Origin: Eretmocerus hayati
Lineage: Eukaryota; Arthropoda; Insecta; Hymenoptera; Aphelinidae
Length of the DNA: 64,000 nt
NCBI GenBank assembly: GCA_029851415.1
Contig: CM056742.1
Coordinates: 159,531,121-159,595,120 of the forward strand
Direction: 5' to 3'
Shown here: piece after piece, positions 26,092 to 36,365 of the stretch
How the letters are laid out: every line of letters starts with the position of its first letter
Position numbering within the stretch: position 1 is the stretch's first letter
The notes under the pieces: generated by a model
Told to the model about the DNA's origin: nothing
Databases searched by the model: none
Seen by the model: the letters and a program-made list of their open reading frames with translations, nothing else
Translations under genes and position numbers: made by a program

Positions 26092-29000
26092 TCAGTCATC
26101 AGATTCTCCTCTGAGGTTCATCTTTGTCCTCAGTTGCAAAAATCTTAGTGTGGGTAATGATTTTGTCATTGAATCTGCAACTTGATGATCTGTGGACATA
26201 TAAACAAGTTTGATTAGATTTTTCTCTATCTGTTCACGAGAAAAATGATATTTTATGTCGATGTGCTTGGATCGTTTATGACATGTAGGATTATTTGCTA
26301 TACCTATGCAGCCATTGTTATCCTCAAATATCACAATTGGCTCTAATATATCAATCTGTACAGTCATTGCCAACGATCTTAGCCACATCGCTTCTTTCAC
26401 AGCTTCAAATAGTGCCATGTACTCAGCTTCGGTAGAAGAAGCAGCGACAGAATTCTGTTTCTTTGAGTTCCAACAAATTGTGCAACTTTCGAATAGTTGG
26501 AATGTATACCCTGTTGTGCTTATTCTGTCATCATCATTTCCTCCCCAATCAGAGTCTACATAACCACTGAGGAAATTTTTGAATTCATTCTTCTCATACG
26601 TCAATTTTAGATTGATTGAGCCTTTTAGATATCTTAGCACTCTTTTCAAATTTTGCCATAGCTCTTTATTACTTTTCTTAGAGTATCGACTCAGAAAATT
26701 TACTGCAAAGCTCAAGTCAGGCCTCGTACAAATCATGATGTACATTAGACACCCAATGAGATTTTGACATGGGGCATCATACTTCTCGTCAGAATTCAAA
26801 CTTCGATAATCGAGTTTTGGAGGTAAAGGGGTAGCTACAGCTTTACAATCCATCATTCTGAATTTTTTAAGAATTGCTCTTATATAGGAACTTTGATCGA
26901 GTGTCAATGCGTTATTTCTCCTCTCTATTTTTATCCCGAGGAAAAGTTTAATTTCTTTCAAATCTGACATTCGGAATTCTTTCATCAAATAATTTTTGAA
27001 ATGAGTCATAGTATCCAGTTTTTGAGTTATTATGATGATATCATCAACATATAAAATCACATATATGTTCTGAGTGATACTGCCTTTGTTTGAAATGTAG
27101 ATGCAACGGTCTACTTTCGAGTTCTGGAATCCGATTTTCAAAAGTTTCTCCTCAAACGTCTCAAACCAACATCGAGCTCCTTGTTTCAAACCGTATAGAG
27201 CCTTATTTAACTTACAAACTTTATTCTTGTCACATCTGATTCCTTCTGGAACTTTCATATAAATTTCTTCCCTTAATATCCCATTTAGAAATGCAGTTTT
27301 TACATCCATATGATGGATGAGAAGATCGAACTGATTCGCGAAAGCTACTAAGAAACGAAAGCTTGAAATTCTAGCAACCGGTGCGAAAGTCTCGTTATAG
27401 TCTATCATATATTTTTGACTAAAACCACGAGCTACAAGACGAGCTTTATATTTGAATGGTTTTTCAAATTCATCATTCTTAATTGTGAATACCCATTTGC
27501 AGTCAACTATGTTCTTATCTTTTGGTCTTTCGACTATGGTCCATGTATTATTCAATTGCAGTGATTTGAGCTCATCATCAATGGCTTGTTGCCAGAGAGT
27601 TTTGTCATCTCTCTTTTCGATCTCAGCAAATGATGTGGGGATTTGACAGTTAATCGACATTGCACACAGAAGGTATTGATCAACTCTTTCATCTTCTTCG
27701 TAACTCAACTTCGGCAAGTTTCTTATTCTATCACTCCGTCTATGCTCATTTGTCATTTCGTCATTATTAGATCTTTTATGCATATCTGTTTTAGATACAG
27801 ATTTTTCAAAGTCTTCTTCATCATTGGTTCCACAATTAGAGCTCTCCTCAGATCTTTGCTCTATCATTTCTGATTTCTCATTATCAGAATTTTGTGCTTC
27901 AATGGGATCTGATTGACTAGCATCAGATTTTTCTCTCATTTCCTGATCTGATTTCTCACTATCAGACTTTTGGTACTCTGCTGGTTTTGACATGCTTTCA
28001 GATGCACCAGTTTCATTATATGGGTTTCTAGATTGAAAACTTTCATGTCTATCTATTGGTCTGGATTTCATGAAATTTGTTTCATCAATGATAACATCGC
28101 GAACTACGAGGAATTTACGATCCTCACAATTCCATACTTTATATCCATTTGGTTCGTATCCGACCAAAATAGCTTTATTCGATTTCCGATCGAACTTACG
28201 CTTTCTGATTTTGTCATGCACGTATACAGTCGAACCAAATATCCGCAAGTACTTTAGCTTTGGCTTTTTACCGTGCCAAATTTCATACGGTGTCTTTTCA
28301 ACTTTCAAAGATTTTGTGGGGCTTCTGTTGATTAGAAACGTAGCAGTCAAAACCGCTTCACCCCAGAATGTTTCATTCATTCCTGCACCGTGTATCATTG
28401 AGCGGGCTTTCTCCGTTACAGTCCTCACCATACGTTCCGCCACTCCATTTAACTGTGGGGTTCGAGGAACTGTTAGATGGTAGCTTATACCATTTTCTGC
28501 ACAAAAGTTCTTCATTTCATTTGACAAATATTCTCTCCCATTATCGCAATATAGATTCACGATTTTTAAGTTGAAATGAGCTTCACTTTTTGCCACAAAG
28601 TCTTTAAGAACTGAGAAGACGTCTGATTTGAATTCTAGCAAATAAGTCACACAGTAATGTGTGTATTCATCAATGAACATGACAAAATAGTTCTTTCCAT
28701 TTATCGTTTGAGGAGTGATAGGTCCAGCCACATCAGAATGGACCATGAATAATGGTCTGCTCACATAGCTTTTGTCTTTGGCCTTTTCAAAAGGTAATCT
28801 TGCTTGTTTTCCTTCTATACAAGCTTCACATAATTGTTCAAGAGGCGTTACATTCTGAATTTGATTTGTATCTTCAAACATTCGTTTATTCTTCAATTCT
28901 AAGAATTTTGATTTTCCAATATGGCCTAGACGCTGATGCCATAATTCATAACTATTATTCATGGTATGATAGGCTGCAATATTGATAGAGTTACGAGCTC

Positions 29001-30264
29001 TACTTCTCACCTTGAATTCTACACATGCAGATAGATTTTGTAATGGCTTACCTTTCATGATGATCTTACCACCATTTGTTACCTGAACTCCATCCTGTCC
29101 GAAGATGGTACTGAAGCCTTTCTCCTGCATTTTCTTGACAGACAGTAAGTTGTATGGGACCTCTGGGCTGTAGAGGACATCTTCGAGATAGCCACGGATT
29201 CCCAAATTGGTTGTCACGTGAATCCTTCCACGTTTGGTTGCATTGATGAATGTGCCAGTTTTGGCTACGCTGATCCTCAATGGTGGCTCATACAGCACAA
29301 ACGAGTCGAATAATTCATCATTGTTGATTATATGGTCCGACGCTCCAGAATCCATCAGGAATGTTACCATGTCTCCATCATAGTTCTGTTGGGTATGAAC
29401 TCCAGCCATGAAAGCGAAGCCTGCAGCCTGGGGTTGCTCAGTCAGCTCGACTGTTTGTAAAGTTGATCTTCTATCATTGTTGTAACTTTGCGATTTCTGG
29501 TAATAGTGGCAGTTCTTGATGACGTGGCCCTTTCTGTCACAATGATGACATTTAACGTTGGTTAACCATTTTGGTCTGGTTCGTCTCTTATTGTGACTCT
29601 TGAATTGATTACTGCTCCGTTTCCAATTTTTAGATCCATTCTTCTTGGGGTGAGGCTGTTCCACTGATTCAGCACTCAGAATTTTCATGCAGGTGTCATT
29701 GGTGTTATTACGTATTTTTATTTCGTGGTCTATCAGCCTTTTCTTCACGAATGCTAGGGTGAGATCATCCAAACTTAATGTCTCGATCGCCGTGATAACT
29801 CCGTCATAAGATGATGGCAATGTTAAAAGTAGACGTGAAACCTTCCCTGTCTCCTTGAGTTCTCCACCCGCAGCCACGTATTCAGTAATTAAATCATCGA
29901 AAATTGCAAAGTGCTTCACCAATGAAGTGTCTCCTCGAAATTTCAAGCTAAGAATTCTCTTGTCGAGTGCCAGTTGTGTAGCTATACTTTTAATATCGTA
30001 GATCTCGTCTAACCTGGTAAAAACTTCCTTGGCAGAACCATCCACCTTCACAAACCCGAGCAATGAGTCCGCAAGGAATTCCGCGATGGTCGCCTTAGCC
30101 GTTTTATCCTTCTTTATCCACTCTTCAGATGGTTCGGCGGGCACCTCCTCGTCGATGACTTCCAGGACTCCGATCTCACTTAGTACCAATCGGACACGAA
30201 ATTTCCAAATACTATACCGCTCTCCGTCGAACGGCTGGATCTTCCTTTTTATCTTCAAGTCCAT
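26092..30264 (-). CDS. Copia gag-pol polyprotein, 1390 aa, intact
   Basis: One frame without stops or shifts, starting at an ATG 180 bp inside the 5' LTR boundary. Domains by residue: UBN2-type gag about 1-200; zinc knuckle CHHCDRKGHVIKNC 239-252 (CX2CX4HX4C) for RNA binding; aspartic protease DSGA 305-308; GAG-pre-integrase and HHCC zinc domain with H443, H447, C479, C482; integrase catalytic D511, D574, E610; a Ser/Asp/Glu-rich linker about 735-850 with repeated KSD motifs; reverse transcriptase from about 905, with D987 and YVDD 1072-1075; RNase H with D1237, E1279, D1315. The length is typical for copia. It would make virus-like particles in the cytoplasm, copy the RNA and integrate the DNA. 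All catalytic residues are present, so it may be active. Confidence 0.97.
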   Translation of the reverse strand: MDLKIKRKIQPFDGERYSIWKFRVRLVLSEIGVLEVIDEEVPAEPSEEWIKKDKTAKATIAEFLADSLLGFVKVDGSAKEVFTRLDEIYDIKSIATQLALDKRILSLKFRGDTSLVKHFAIFDDLITEYVAAGGELKETGKVSRLLLTLPSSYDGVITAIETLSLDDLTLAFVKKRLIDHEIKIRNNTNDTCMKILSAESVEQPHPKKNGSKNWKRSSNQFKSHNKRRTRPKWLTNVKCHHCDRKGHVIKNCHYYQKSQSYNNDRRSTLQTVELTEQPQAAGFAFMAGVHTQQNYDGDMVTFLMDSGASDHIINNDELFDSFVLYEPPLRISVAKTGTFINATKRGRIHVTTNLGIRGYLEDVLYSPEVPYNLLSVKKMQEKGFSTIFGQDGVQVTNGGKIIMKGKPLQNLSACVEFKVRSRARNSINIAAYHTMNNSYELWHQRLGHIGKSKFLELKNKRMFEDTNQIQNVTPLEQLCEACIEGKQARLPFEKAKDKSYVSRPLFMVHSDVAGPITPQTINGKNYFVMFIDEYTHYCVTYLLEFKSDVFSVLKDFVAKSEAHFNLKIVNLYCDNGREYLSNEMKNFCAENGISYHLTVPRTPQLNGVAERMVRTVTEKARSMIHGAGMNETFWGEAVLTATFLINRSPTKSLKVEKTPYEIWHGKKPKLKYLRIFGSTVYVHDKIRKRKFDRKSNKAILVGYEPNGYKVWNCEDRKFLVVRDVIIDETNFMKSRPIDRHESFQSRNPYNETGASESMSKPAEYQKSDSEKSDQEMREKSDASQSDPIEAQNSDNEKSEMIEQRSEESSNCGTNDEEDFEKSVSKTDMHKRSNNDEMTNEHRRSDRIRNLPKLSYEEDERVDQYLLCAMSINCQIPTSFAEIEKRDDKTLWQQAIDDELKSLQLNNTWTIVERPKDKNIVDCKWVFTIKNDEFEKPFKYKARLVARGFSQKYMIDYNETFAPVARISSFRFLVAFANQFDLLIHHMDVKTAFLNGILREEIYMKVPEGIRCDKNKVCKLNKALYGLKQGARCWFETFEEKLLKIGFQNSKVDRCIYISNKGSITQNIYVILYVDDIIIITQKLDTMTHFKNYLMKEFRMSDLKEIKLFLGIKIERRNNALTLDQSSYIRAILKKFRMMDCKAVATPLPPKLDYRSLNSDEKYDAPCQNLIGCLMYIMICTRPDLSFAVNFLSRYSKKSNKELWQNLKRVLRYLKGSINLKLTYEKNEFKNFLSGYVDSDWGGNDDDRISTTGYTFQLFESCTICWNSKKQNSVAASSTEAEYMALFEAVKEAMWLRSLAMTVQIDILEPIVIFEDNNGCIGIANNPTCHKRSKHIDIKYHFSREQIEKNLIKLVYMSTDHQVADSMTKSLPTLRFLQLRTKMNLRGESDD

Positions 30265-30429
30265 AATTCCTTCTTTTTTTTTTATTATTATTTTTTTTTT
30301 TATTTAGATATGAGTATGTTGTCAATCCTGAGTGTATAGACGGTCTCGCTGATGATGGGACGAGACCGGCTATTTATCACTATGAATCTTGAACACGGCA
30401 CACACTGACTCTAATTTAGCAAAGTGATT
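30265..30429 (-). other. 5' leader of copia RNA
   Basis: About 165 nt between primer-binding site and gag-pol ATG. The last 40 nt before the ATG are almost pure A on the minus strand (T runs at about 30272-30303 on plus), suggesting an unstructured leader. No upstream long open frame. Confidence 0.7.
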
Positions 30430-30443
30430 CTGGGCCCATAACC
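30430..30443 (-). other. Primer-binding site, initiator-tRNA anticodon-arm type
   Basis: The plus strand reads CTGGGCCCATAACC, immediately inside the 5' LTR. This is the anticodon stem-loop sequence (CAU anticodon) of metazoan initiator-Met tRNA. Drosophila copia is known to prime from a 5' half of this tRNA rather than from its 3' end, and the match here implies the same. Confidence 0.88.
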
Positions 30444-30963
30444 TGTTAATTTATTTAATTAAATCAACGGTGATGGGTGGTTTGTGATTGAATAGATATC
30501 TCTTTCACTATAAGACTTTTATTCAAAAAAATTGTACTTCGAAAGCACGTGGAAATCGTGTACTGAACGAGCCAGTAGGCTGTAGTGACAAGTAGTAGAA
30601 AGAGCCGCGGAGCGGACCCCTATATATATCCGCGGTGCCCTATCAAGCTAATGCATGCGTAAGTCATGCGTGTGCGGCGCGCTGCAGATCGTCACCTCAA
30701 CACAGGAATCCCATATGAAACCCCGAAAAGCACGCGCGGCGCACGATATTTCCAACCTTTAACATGAGACTCTCATAAGAGATCCCTCAAACCGAGCGCG
30801 GCGCACCCGAATTCGAGCGTTTAACACGGGACTTCCATAAGAGCTGTCGCGGCACGACGGAGCATCATTCGAAAGCGCATGCGTCATCTATTTCAGAAAC
30901 TAAGTCGCATGACGCAACATGATCTCATTTGACTCGATACATTTTTGATTCAAGATTCCAACA
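30444..30963 (-). repeat. 5' LTR of copia element (520 bp)
   Basis: No difference from 25336-25855 seen. It acts as promoter on the minus strand. The enhancer-like 62-bp repeats lie at 30700-30761 and 30762-30823, with a partial third after that. Confidence 0.97.
30621..30629 (-). promoter_or_regulatory. TATA-like box of copia promoter
   Basis: TATATATAT within a GC-rich setting in the 5' LTR, upstream of the AATAAA signal in the sense direction. Transcription probably begins about 25-35 nt further on (towards 30590). Confidence 0.6.
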
Positions 30964-30968
30964 AAGAT
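30964..30968. repeat. Right target-site duplication of copia element
   Basis: AAGAT immediately after CAACA of the LTR, identical to 25331-25335. Confidence 0.95.
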
Positions 30969-31817
30969 ATTATAATATTTTGCGATTGGGGTGTTGGATG
31001 GAAACACCTAATCAAAAATACCACATATTCACTTCAATTCGACCGGTATAAAATCATATTTGTTCAATTGACGATTAACAAACTCTTGTCTAGGAGTTGA
31101 TTTTTATTTTTTTTTTCATTTTTCGTGAAACAAATATGTCGGACGAAACATACTCTGGTAAAAGGTATTTTACCAATCCCATCAGCACGAAACTGTTATG
31201 TCTGTTCATTTACTCATTCATTTCTTCCCAATTTCAGTAAATTAGGTCAAAAATTGGTGATAATCACTAAAATTCTCGATTCCAAAACTTTCACAACTTC
31301 TAGCGAGTACTGCATACAAGATTCTGGAACAATTCTGGCAGGAATTTGATTTTCGTACATCCAAATATTTTTGATACTTTTTTTTAGATTCTTCTTTCTT
31401 CACTCATATCAAAGTTATGATCAATTTTATGATGATACCCTATAGGTCCTTAGGGTATAATCGTGGGAAAGGGTTCAGTGCCAATCGCCGTGTGTAAAAA
31501 TTATGTTCAAAATTCAATCAATGATATAAAATAGCTTTTTGTTTTTGTCAATATCAAGGCTGTGAGTTAGAGAATTGAAAATCAGCTAACAGTCCCTCAT
31601 TCTTGACGAAATTAACGAAAATATTGTTCCATGATCGTTGTCATACCAATTTTGTTTCAAATTACACAGAACTTGATATCCAGATAACGATTCCAGAAAA
31701 CGACAGAAATATCCCAACCCAACCCATGATTTCAAAATACCGCCGCAAGCTCGCGCAAGCTGTTCCGTGTGCCTAACTATACCGCCTTTGCGGCGTCATA
31801 ACACAACACGATATACC
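30969..31817. other. Gene-free stretch
   Basis: AT-rich DNA between the copia element and the next MITE. It has a short hairpin (ATACCCTA ... TTAGGGTAT) at about 31434-31457 and nothing else recognised. Confidence 0.5.
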
Positions 31818-31820
31818 TAA

Positions 31821-32182
31821 GGGTATGTCCACAAATGAAGCGCCCGCGTTATTAGCGCCGGCCCAAAAAATTTTCCACATTACGACTATATCTGAAGTAT
31901 TGGGAACTAACATCCGTGTAATTTTAGATTGCAGAAAAAAGCATTATGGCCGAATCCTGAATTTCTTTCATAAGAATAACACGGAGGAAAGATAAGAGCG
32001 CTTATCTAATGTTAGCTTTTAATACAGAACCGGAGGTTAGTGAAATCGGCCGCACAACGTCATAAAAAGCAATCGACGCGTGTTCCCCCAAACGAATTTG
32101 CACCCACAATTTTTAGCGCGGGTGCCATGAACCGCGCTACGCCTCAAGGCGCGTCGTGGGCGCTTAATTTGTGGACACACCC
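31821..32182. mobile_element. PIF/Harbinger-like MITE
   Basis: A 362-bp element with about 28-bp terminal inverted repeats (25 of 28 matching). The left end starts GGGTATGTCCACAAATGAAG and the right end in reverse complement starts GGGTGTGTCCACAAATTAAG. It is flanked by TAA on both sides (31818-31820 and 32183-32185). A 3-bp TWA duplication plus GG-starting ends is the signature of PIF/Harbinger (Tourist-like) elements. No transposase frame, so non-autonomous. Confidence 0.82.
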
Positions 32183-35100
32183 TAAAAATGGGACAACGAT
32201 TTGGCTCTCGTCGCGGCACACGCTTTCCTCTATTTTCGACGCATAGGTACATTCTCTGCATCTACAGCTACAAATGAGAATGGAATGCTCATGCACTCGA
32301 CCCCCGAAATTGTGTCTCACTTTGTTTTGCTGGATTTAGAATTTTGGCCAGAAGCCCGTCGCTCATAACTCACAATTGAACTACTTCCTAAGAGCTTACA
32401 AAATTTGAAGCAGGATACACTGTATAAATGGTTGGGTTTCTTTACCGCGTGTTTTGCGGTTTTCTTATCTACCGACCAACAAAATATTTATTGCATAGTA
32501 AACCTGTTGACGTGTATGGAGATTGGATACTTAAAAATTGCTGTCGCTGATAATAAGACCTTCTTTGGTATGATGAAGAACTTCAACGACGCGATTCAAC
32601 GGGAAATTAGTAGTTATACGATTATGGGACACTCTCACTTCTATTATAGTGAACCGCACATAGAACGTCTTTCAGCTTTCTTTCTTTCTTTCTCCTAAAC
32701 AACGATGAAGCAGCAGCAGCAGCAGCAAACAAGCATCATACTTACAAAGTACTTTGAATCTTTTGATTGTTGTTTGATGCAAACGCCAGAGGGAGTATGA
32801 GGAGAAAAAAAAAGAAAAGAGAGTTCAACGCTTTCAATTAGTCCCGATTAAATCTCAAAGTTGCTTAATCACTACGAAAATGTACAGATCGCATGCAAGG
32901 GAAATTATATTAGACAACACATAGACAACATATAGAGATCGATGACTCGATATCGTTTGAACTTGTACGCATAGTATTGAACTCTCTCAGCGTGATATCC
33001 GAACGCTCAAAAATAAAGTCTCGTGTGTTGTGTATTGGATGTGTATTATGAGATATGTGCGTGTGATGTATAGAAGAAAGTAAAAGTCGCCAGCAAGAGA
33101 TCAATTTATGAAATTCAATGCACCGATGGATTGAGTAGTATTAGATTATGGATAGAGTTCAAGTTCCGCAGGGCCTATAGCAATATTAGGATCAACTTCC
33201 GGATTTAATTTTTCGAGAGGTATTAATATAAGCTGAGAGAACTACTTCTATTACGATTGACCGATTACGAGATAAGTCGTATCCGATGTCGTTGATCGAA
33301 CGTTTTCATTGTCGGTGATTGCTATCGATGCTTTGTAAGATTATTGAATGATTACTACTTTTGGCATATGTGTGTATTGGCTTTGTAATATGCGGTAGTG
33401 AGAGACGGATTTTTGTCTTGTGGTAGGTACACTTCCCGAAAGTTTTTTTTAGGTTAGTTTGAATCTAAGTATGGTTATCGAAACGAGATTATCATCGATT
33501 GTTTTTAACGAACGTAACGTGACTGATAGTTACGCATAGATACCTAATATTTATAACGGATTGTCGTTGTACTTGGAATAATTTTCACGTACAAAATTCT
33601 TATCATTTTCCTCACGACCCATTTTTGCGTACAGCTGCAGGGTGTAAAATCACGAATTCAATGGCAGAGGTTGAGATAATTTCAATCATTTTCATACGAC
33701 GGGGGGATGCAAATTGTACCATGGCATAATTGAGAGAGAAATCTATCCAATCTAAACGCGGTAGGCATCCCGATAAAATGTCACATTTAAAATACAGATA
33801 CACATCAGCACAATTATTGGTCTCCATATGCACCGTTGATGCTGCACCTCAGCAAATTCCCTGCACCTCACCTCTGTAAATTTCACAGGTGGTAAAAAAT
33901 GAAGAAAAAAAATCAAAGGTAGCTCAGAGGCTATGGGACTACAGGTCCGAATCATTTCGACGTGATAGCCTTCGGCATAGAAGGAACAGCTGCTGCCCAT
34001 AGCACATGATATATAAAATCGAAAGACAAGAGTATTATGGTTCCATAGCATTGAAGGAAGACTACCGCATCACGGTGAAAAGTCGCCCTAAAGGCACAAA
34101 ACAACTCTCTGATTCGTTTTCTTATCTTGTGTTATATTATACAAAGTGTTCCGCCCGCATATCTCTAATAAAGAAGGGAGGACTGCCAAGCCTATATTTT
34201 ATATAGTTCAGCTGCGGATGACGAAGAAATACCGGGTGCAATGTGGGTGCACGGATGCAGAGATCAAGTAGTATTGGTGGAGGGGATTATGATGATGAAG
34301 CAGATGCAGGGCCCCGTACCAGAGAGATTGAGATGCACGTGTGGCCCACACAAGAGATGAGAAATATATGCCCCATATGTGTGTCTCATGATGGTCTCTC
34401 GCGTGCCTCTCGCGATCATCCGGCTTGGGATCTTTCTTTCTTTGTCAGCTTAGAGAACCGCGACAATGAATGAGAAGGCATCATATGAGCGAAGCGACGA
34501 ATGAATATTTGGGTCAGAATATTGCAAGTACTGGTGATTTTTTTCATTCTTGTCGTAAACCAAAATAGTATGTAAGCAATTTACGAGATATTATTCAACT
34601 GCGATATCGTTGAATAATGTGAAATGAGAAATTAAACCTTAGTTGTCTTGAATATGATCACATTTTCACTTTCTTAGCCAATTCGTTTCTGCATGCTATT
34701 GGGACATTGAGAAACGCGATTCGAAAGTCCATCAAAATACGTTTCTCAGTGGATGGAAAAGGACGGAAAAGGGCAAAATTAGGATTTCCGAAATTTTTTG
34801 TTTTTGGTTTGATATCAAAAGGAACATTCGGGAATTTTTTTAGATTTTTTGACGAGTCCGAAAGAAATAATTGTCGATTACTGAAAATCGATGAAAAAAT
34901 GCATGTGTCCATTTAAGTGAATGGGTTAAATATAAATGCGTGGGATGCGTTCAAAGTGGAATCCATCCGAACAAGATTCAATTTTTCTGAAACACCAGTG
35001 TTGAATTCGTCTTGGTGCCCTAAAAACCTATAACGACGATGATAATGATGCAGCGTGATTTTCTCGAGTCACTGCAGATAAAAGGAGTGTAAGTCTCTTT

Positions 35101-36333
35101 AATCGTCATCCTACATTTAGAATTTTGTGTAGCAGTATAGCAGAAGCTCCTCAATCTTCTAATCCGACCAAACAAGACACTTCGTCGTTGTCGTCTTTCA
35201 GCTCAAGCAATGCACATTGAATAATCCCAATGTGACGATGAAAAGCAGACCGTGATAATACTCATCCTATATAAGCGGTACATCGTACGTTCATGAAAAA
35301 GCAGCACAGATAGATCTACAAAGAAAGAGAATAGTGGGGAAAGTGATGCGAGGAGCTGCTCTATGGCGTTCTAGAACTTGGTGATAAATGACCCTCTCGT
35401 CGTCGTCGTCGTCTATAAATGCGTGTATTTTACTTGGGTGCAGCCAAATTGCTGCTGCTGCTGTTGCAGGGCGCGGCTTTAAAAATACCCCGGTCAGCAG
35501 TAGGTATAGGTATGTGTGAAAGATATATATTTCGTCGCAAAGGAAATTCCGAGGGCTTGAAAATGCATGAAGCAGCACCACGAGAAAGACAGTTTTGGGA
35601 TAAGCCCCAAGCTTCTCTCAATTTCTGTCTGCATATATACGTATTCCCAAAATAATTATGCACATGCAAAGGAACTTGATTCTCCCACTTTGCGACGGCC
35701 AAATTCTTCAGTTTCGATTAATTTGAAAGGATTAAGTCGAGAAAGTATATCGACAAGGATGGCACAGATTCGCAGCGTCTTGAAAGCTAGAGTGCACACG
35801 ACGATTTCTCGATTTTGATGCCGGAAAAATTCAAAATTGAAGTGTCGGACACAAGGGCAGCTGTAAACATCGAGTAAAAAATGAAGAAAATCCCAATCTG
35901 GACGATGAATGACATTTAGAGGTAGGATTACAAATATCTACCGATCGAGTAACCACCGTTTCTTAGTCTGTTTTTTTTTGTAATATAATGCAGTAAAGGT
36001 GGTTGTTGAAACACGCGGATGGATGAATCGACGGGGCCCGCATGCAGGGGGTATATAATAAAACAGCTGGACCATACGATATCCATCCTGGTTTTGCATT
36101 AGAGTATGGGTATAGGTAATGCGAGCAAGAAGAGAGAGAAAGACGACTCTCAGACGCCACCGTAAGTTCAATGTGTTATATACATGCTGGATCTGGATGC
36201 ATCATGAATGCAGTCATCGACCCCCACAAGAGTAAGTATAAGCATGGCTGCTAGCTGCATGCTCTCGGTCACTCGCTTCTTCTCTTCTCGCCATATTCGC
36301 GGACCCAAGAGGTGCTTGCAGACTTTCTTCCCA

Positions 36334-36365
36334 CCTCCTCCTCCTCCTCCTCCTCCTCCTCCTCT
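36334..36365. repeat. (CCT)n microsatellite
   Basis: About ten CCT units. The proline/serine or arginine runs read across it are artefacts. Confidence 0.93.

Larger units (their letters stand above)
25336..30963 (-). mobile_element. Complete Ty1/copia LTR retrotransposon
   Basis: A 5628-bp element with two 520-bp LTRs that I read as identical, 5-bp target duplications, primer-binding site, polypurine tract and one uninterrupted gag-pol frame. Transcription runs on the minus strand, so the 5' LTR is the right one (30444-30963). Order in the sense direction: LTR, primer site, A-rich leader, gag-pol (gag, zinc knuckle, protease, integrase, reverse transcriptase, RNase H), 236-bp 3' leader, polypurine tract, LTR. 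The integrase-before-reverse-transcriptase order defines copia rather than gypsy or Bel/Pao. Intact features and identical LTRs point to a very recent insertion, possibly still mobile. Confidence 0.98.

Noticed and set aside
35268..35275. TATATAAG and other isolated TATA boxes (also 39874-39880)
   Set aside because: No initiator at the right distance and no exon downstream; common by chance in AT-rich DNA.
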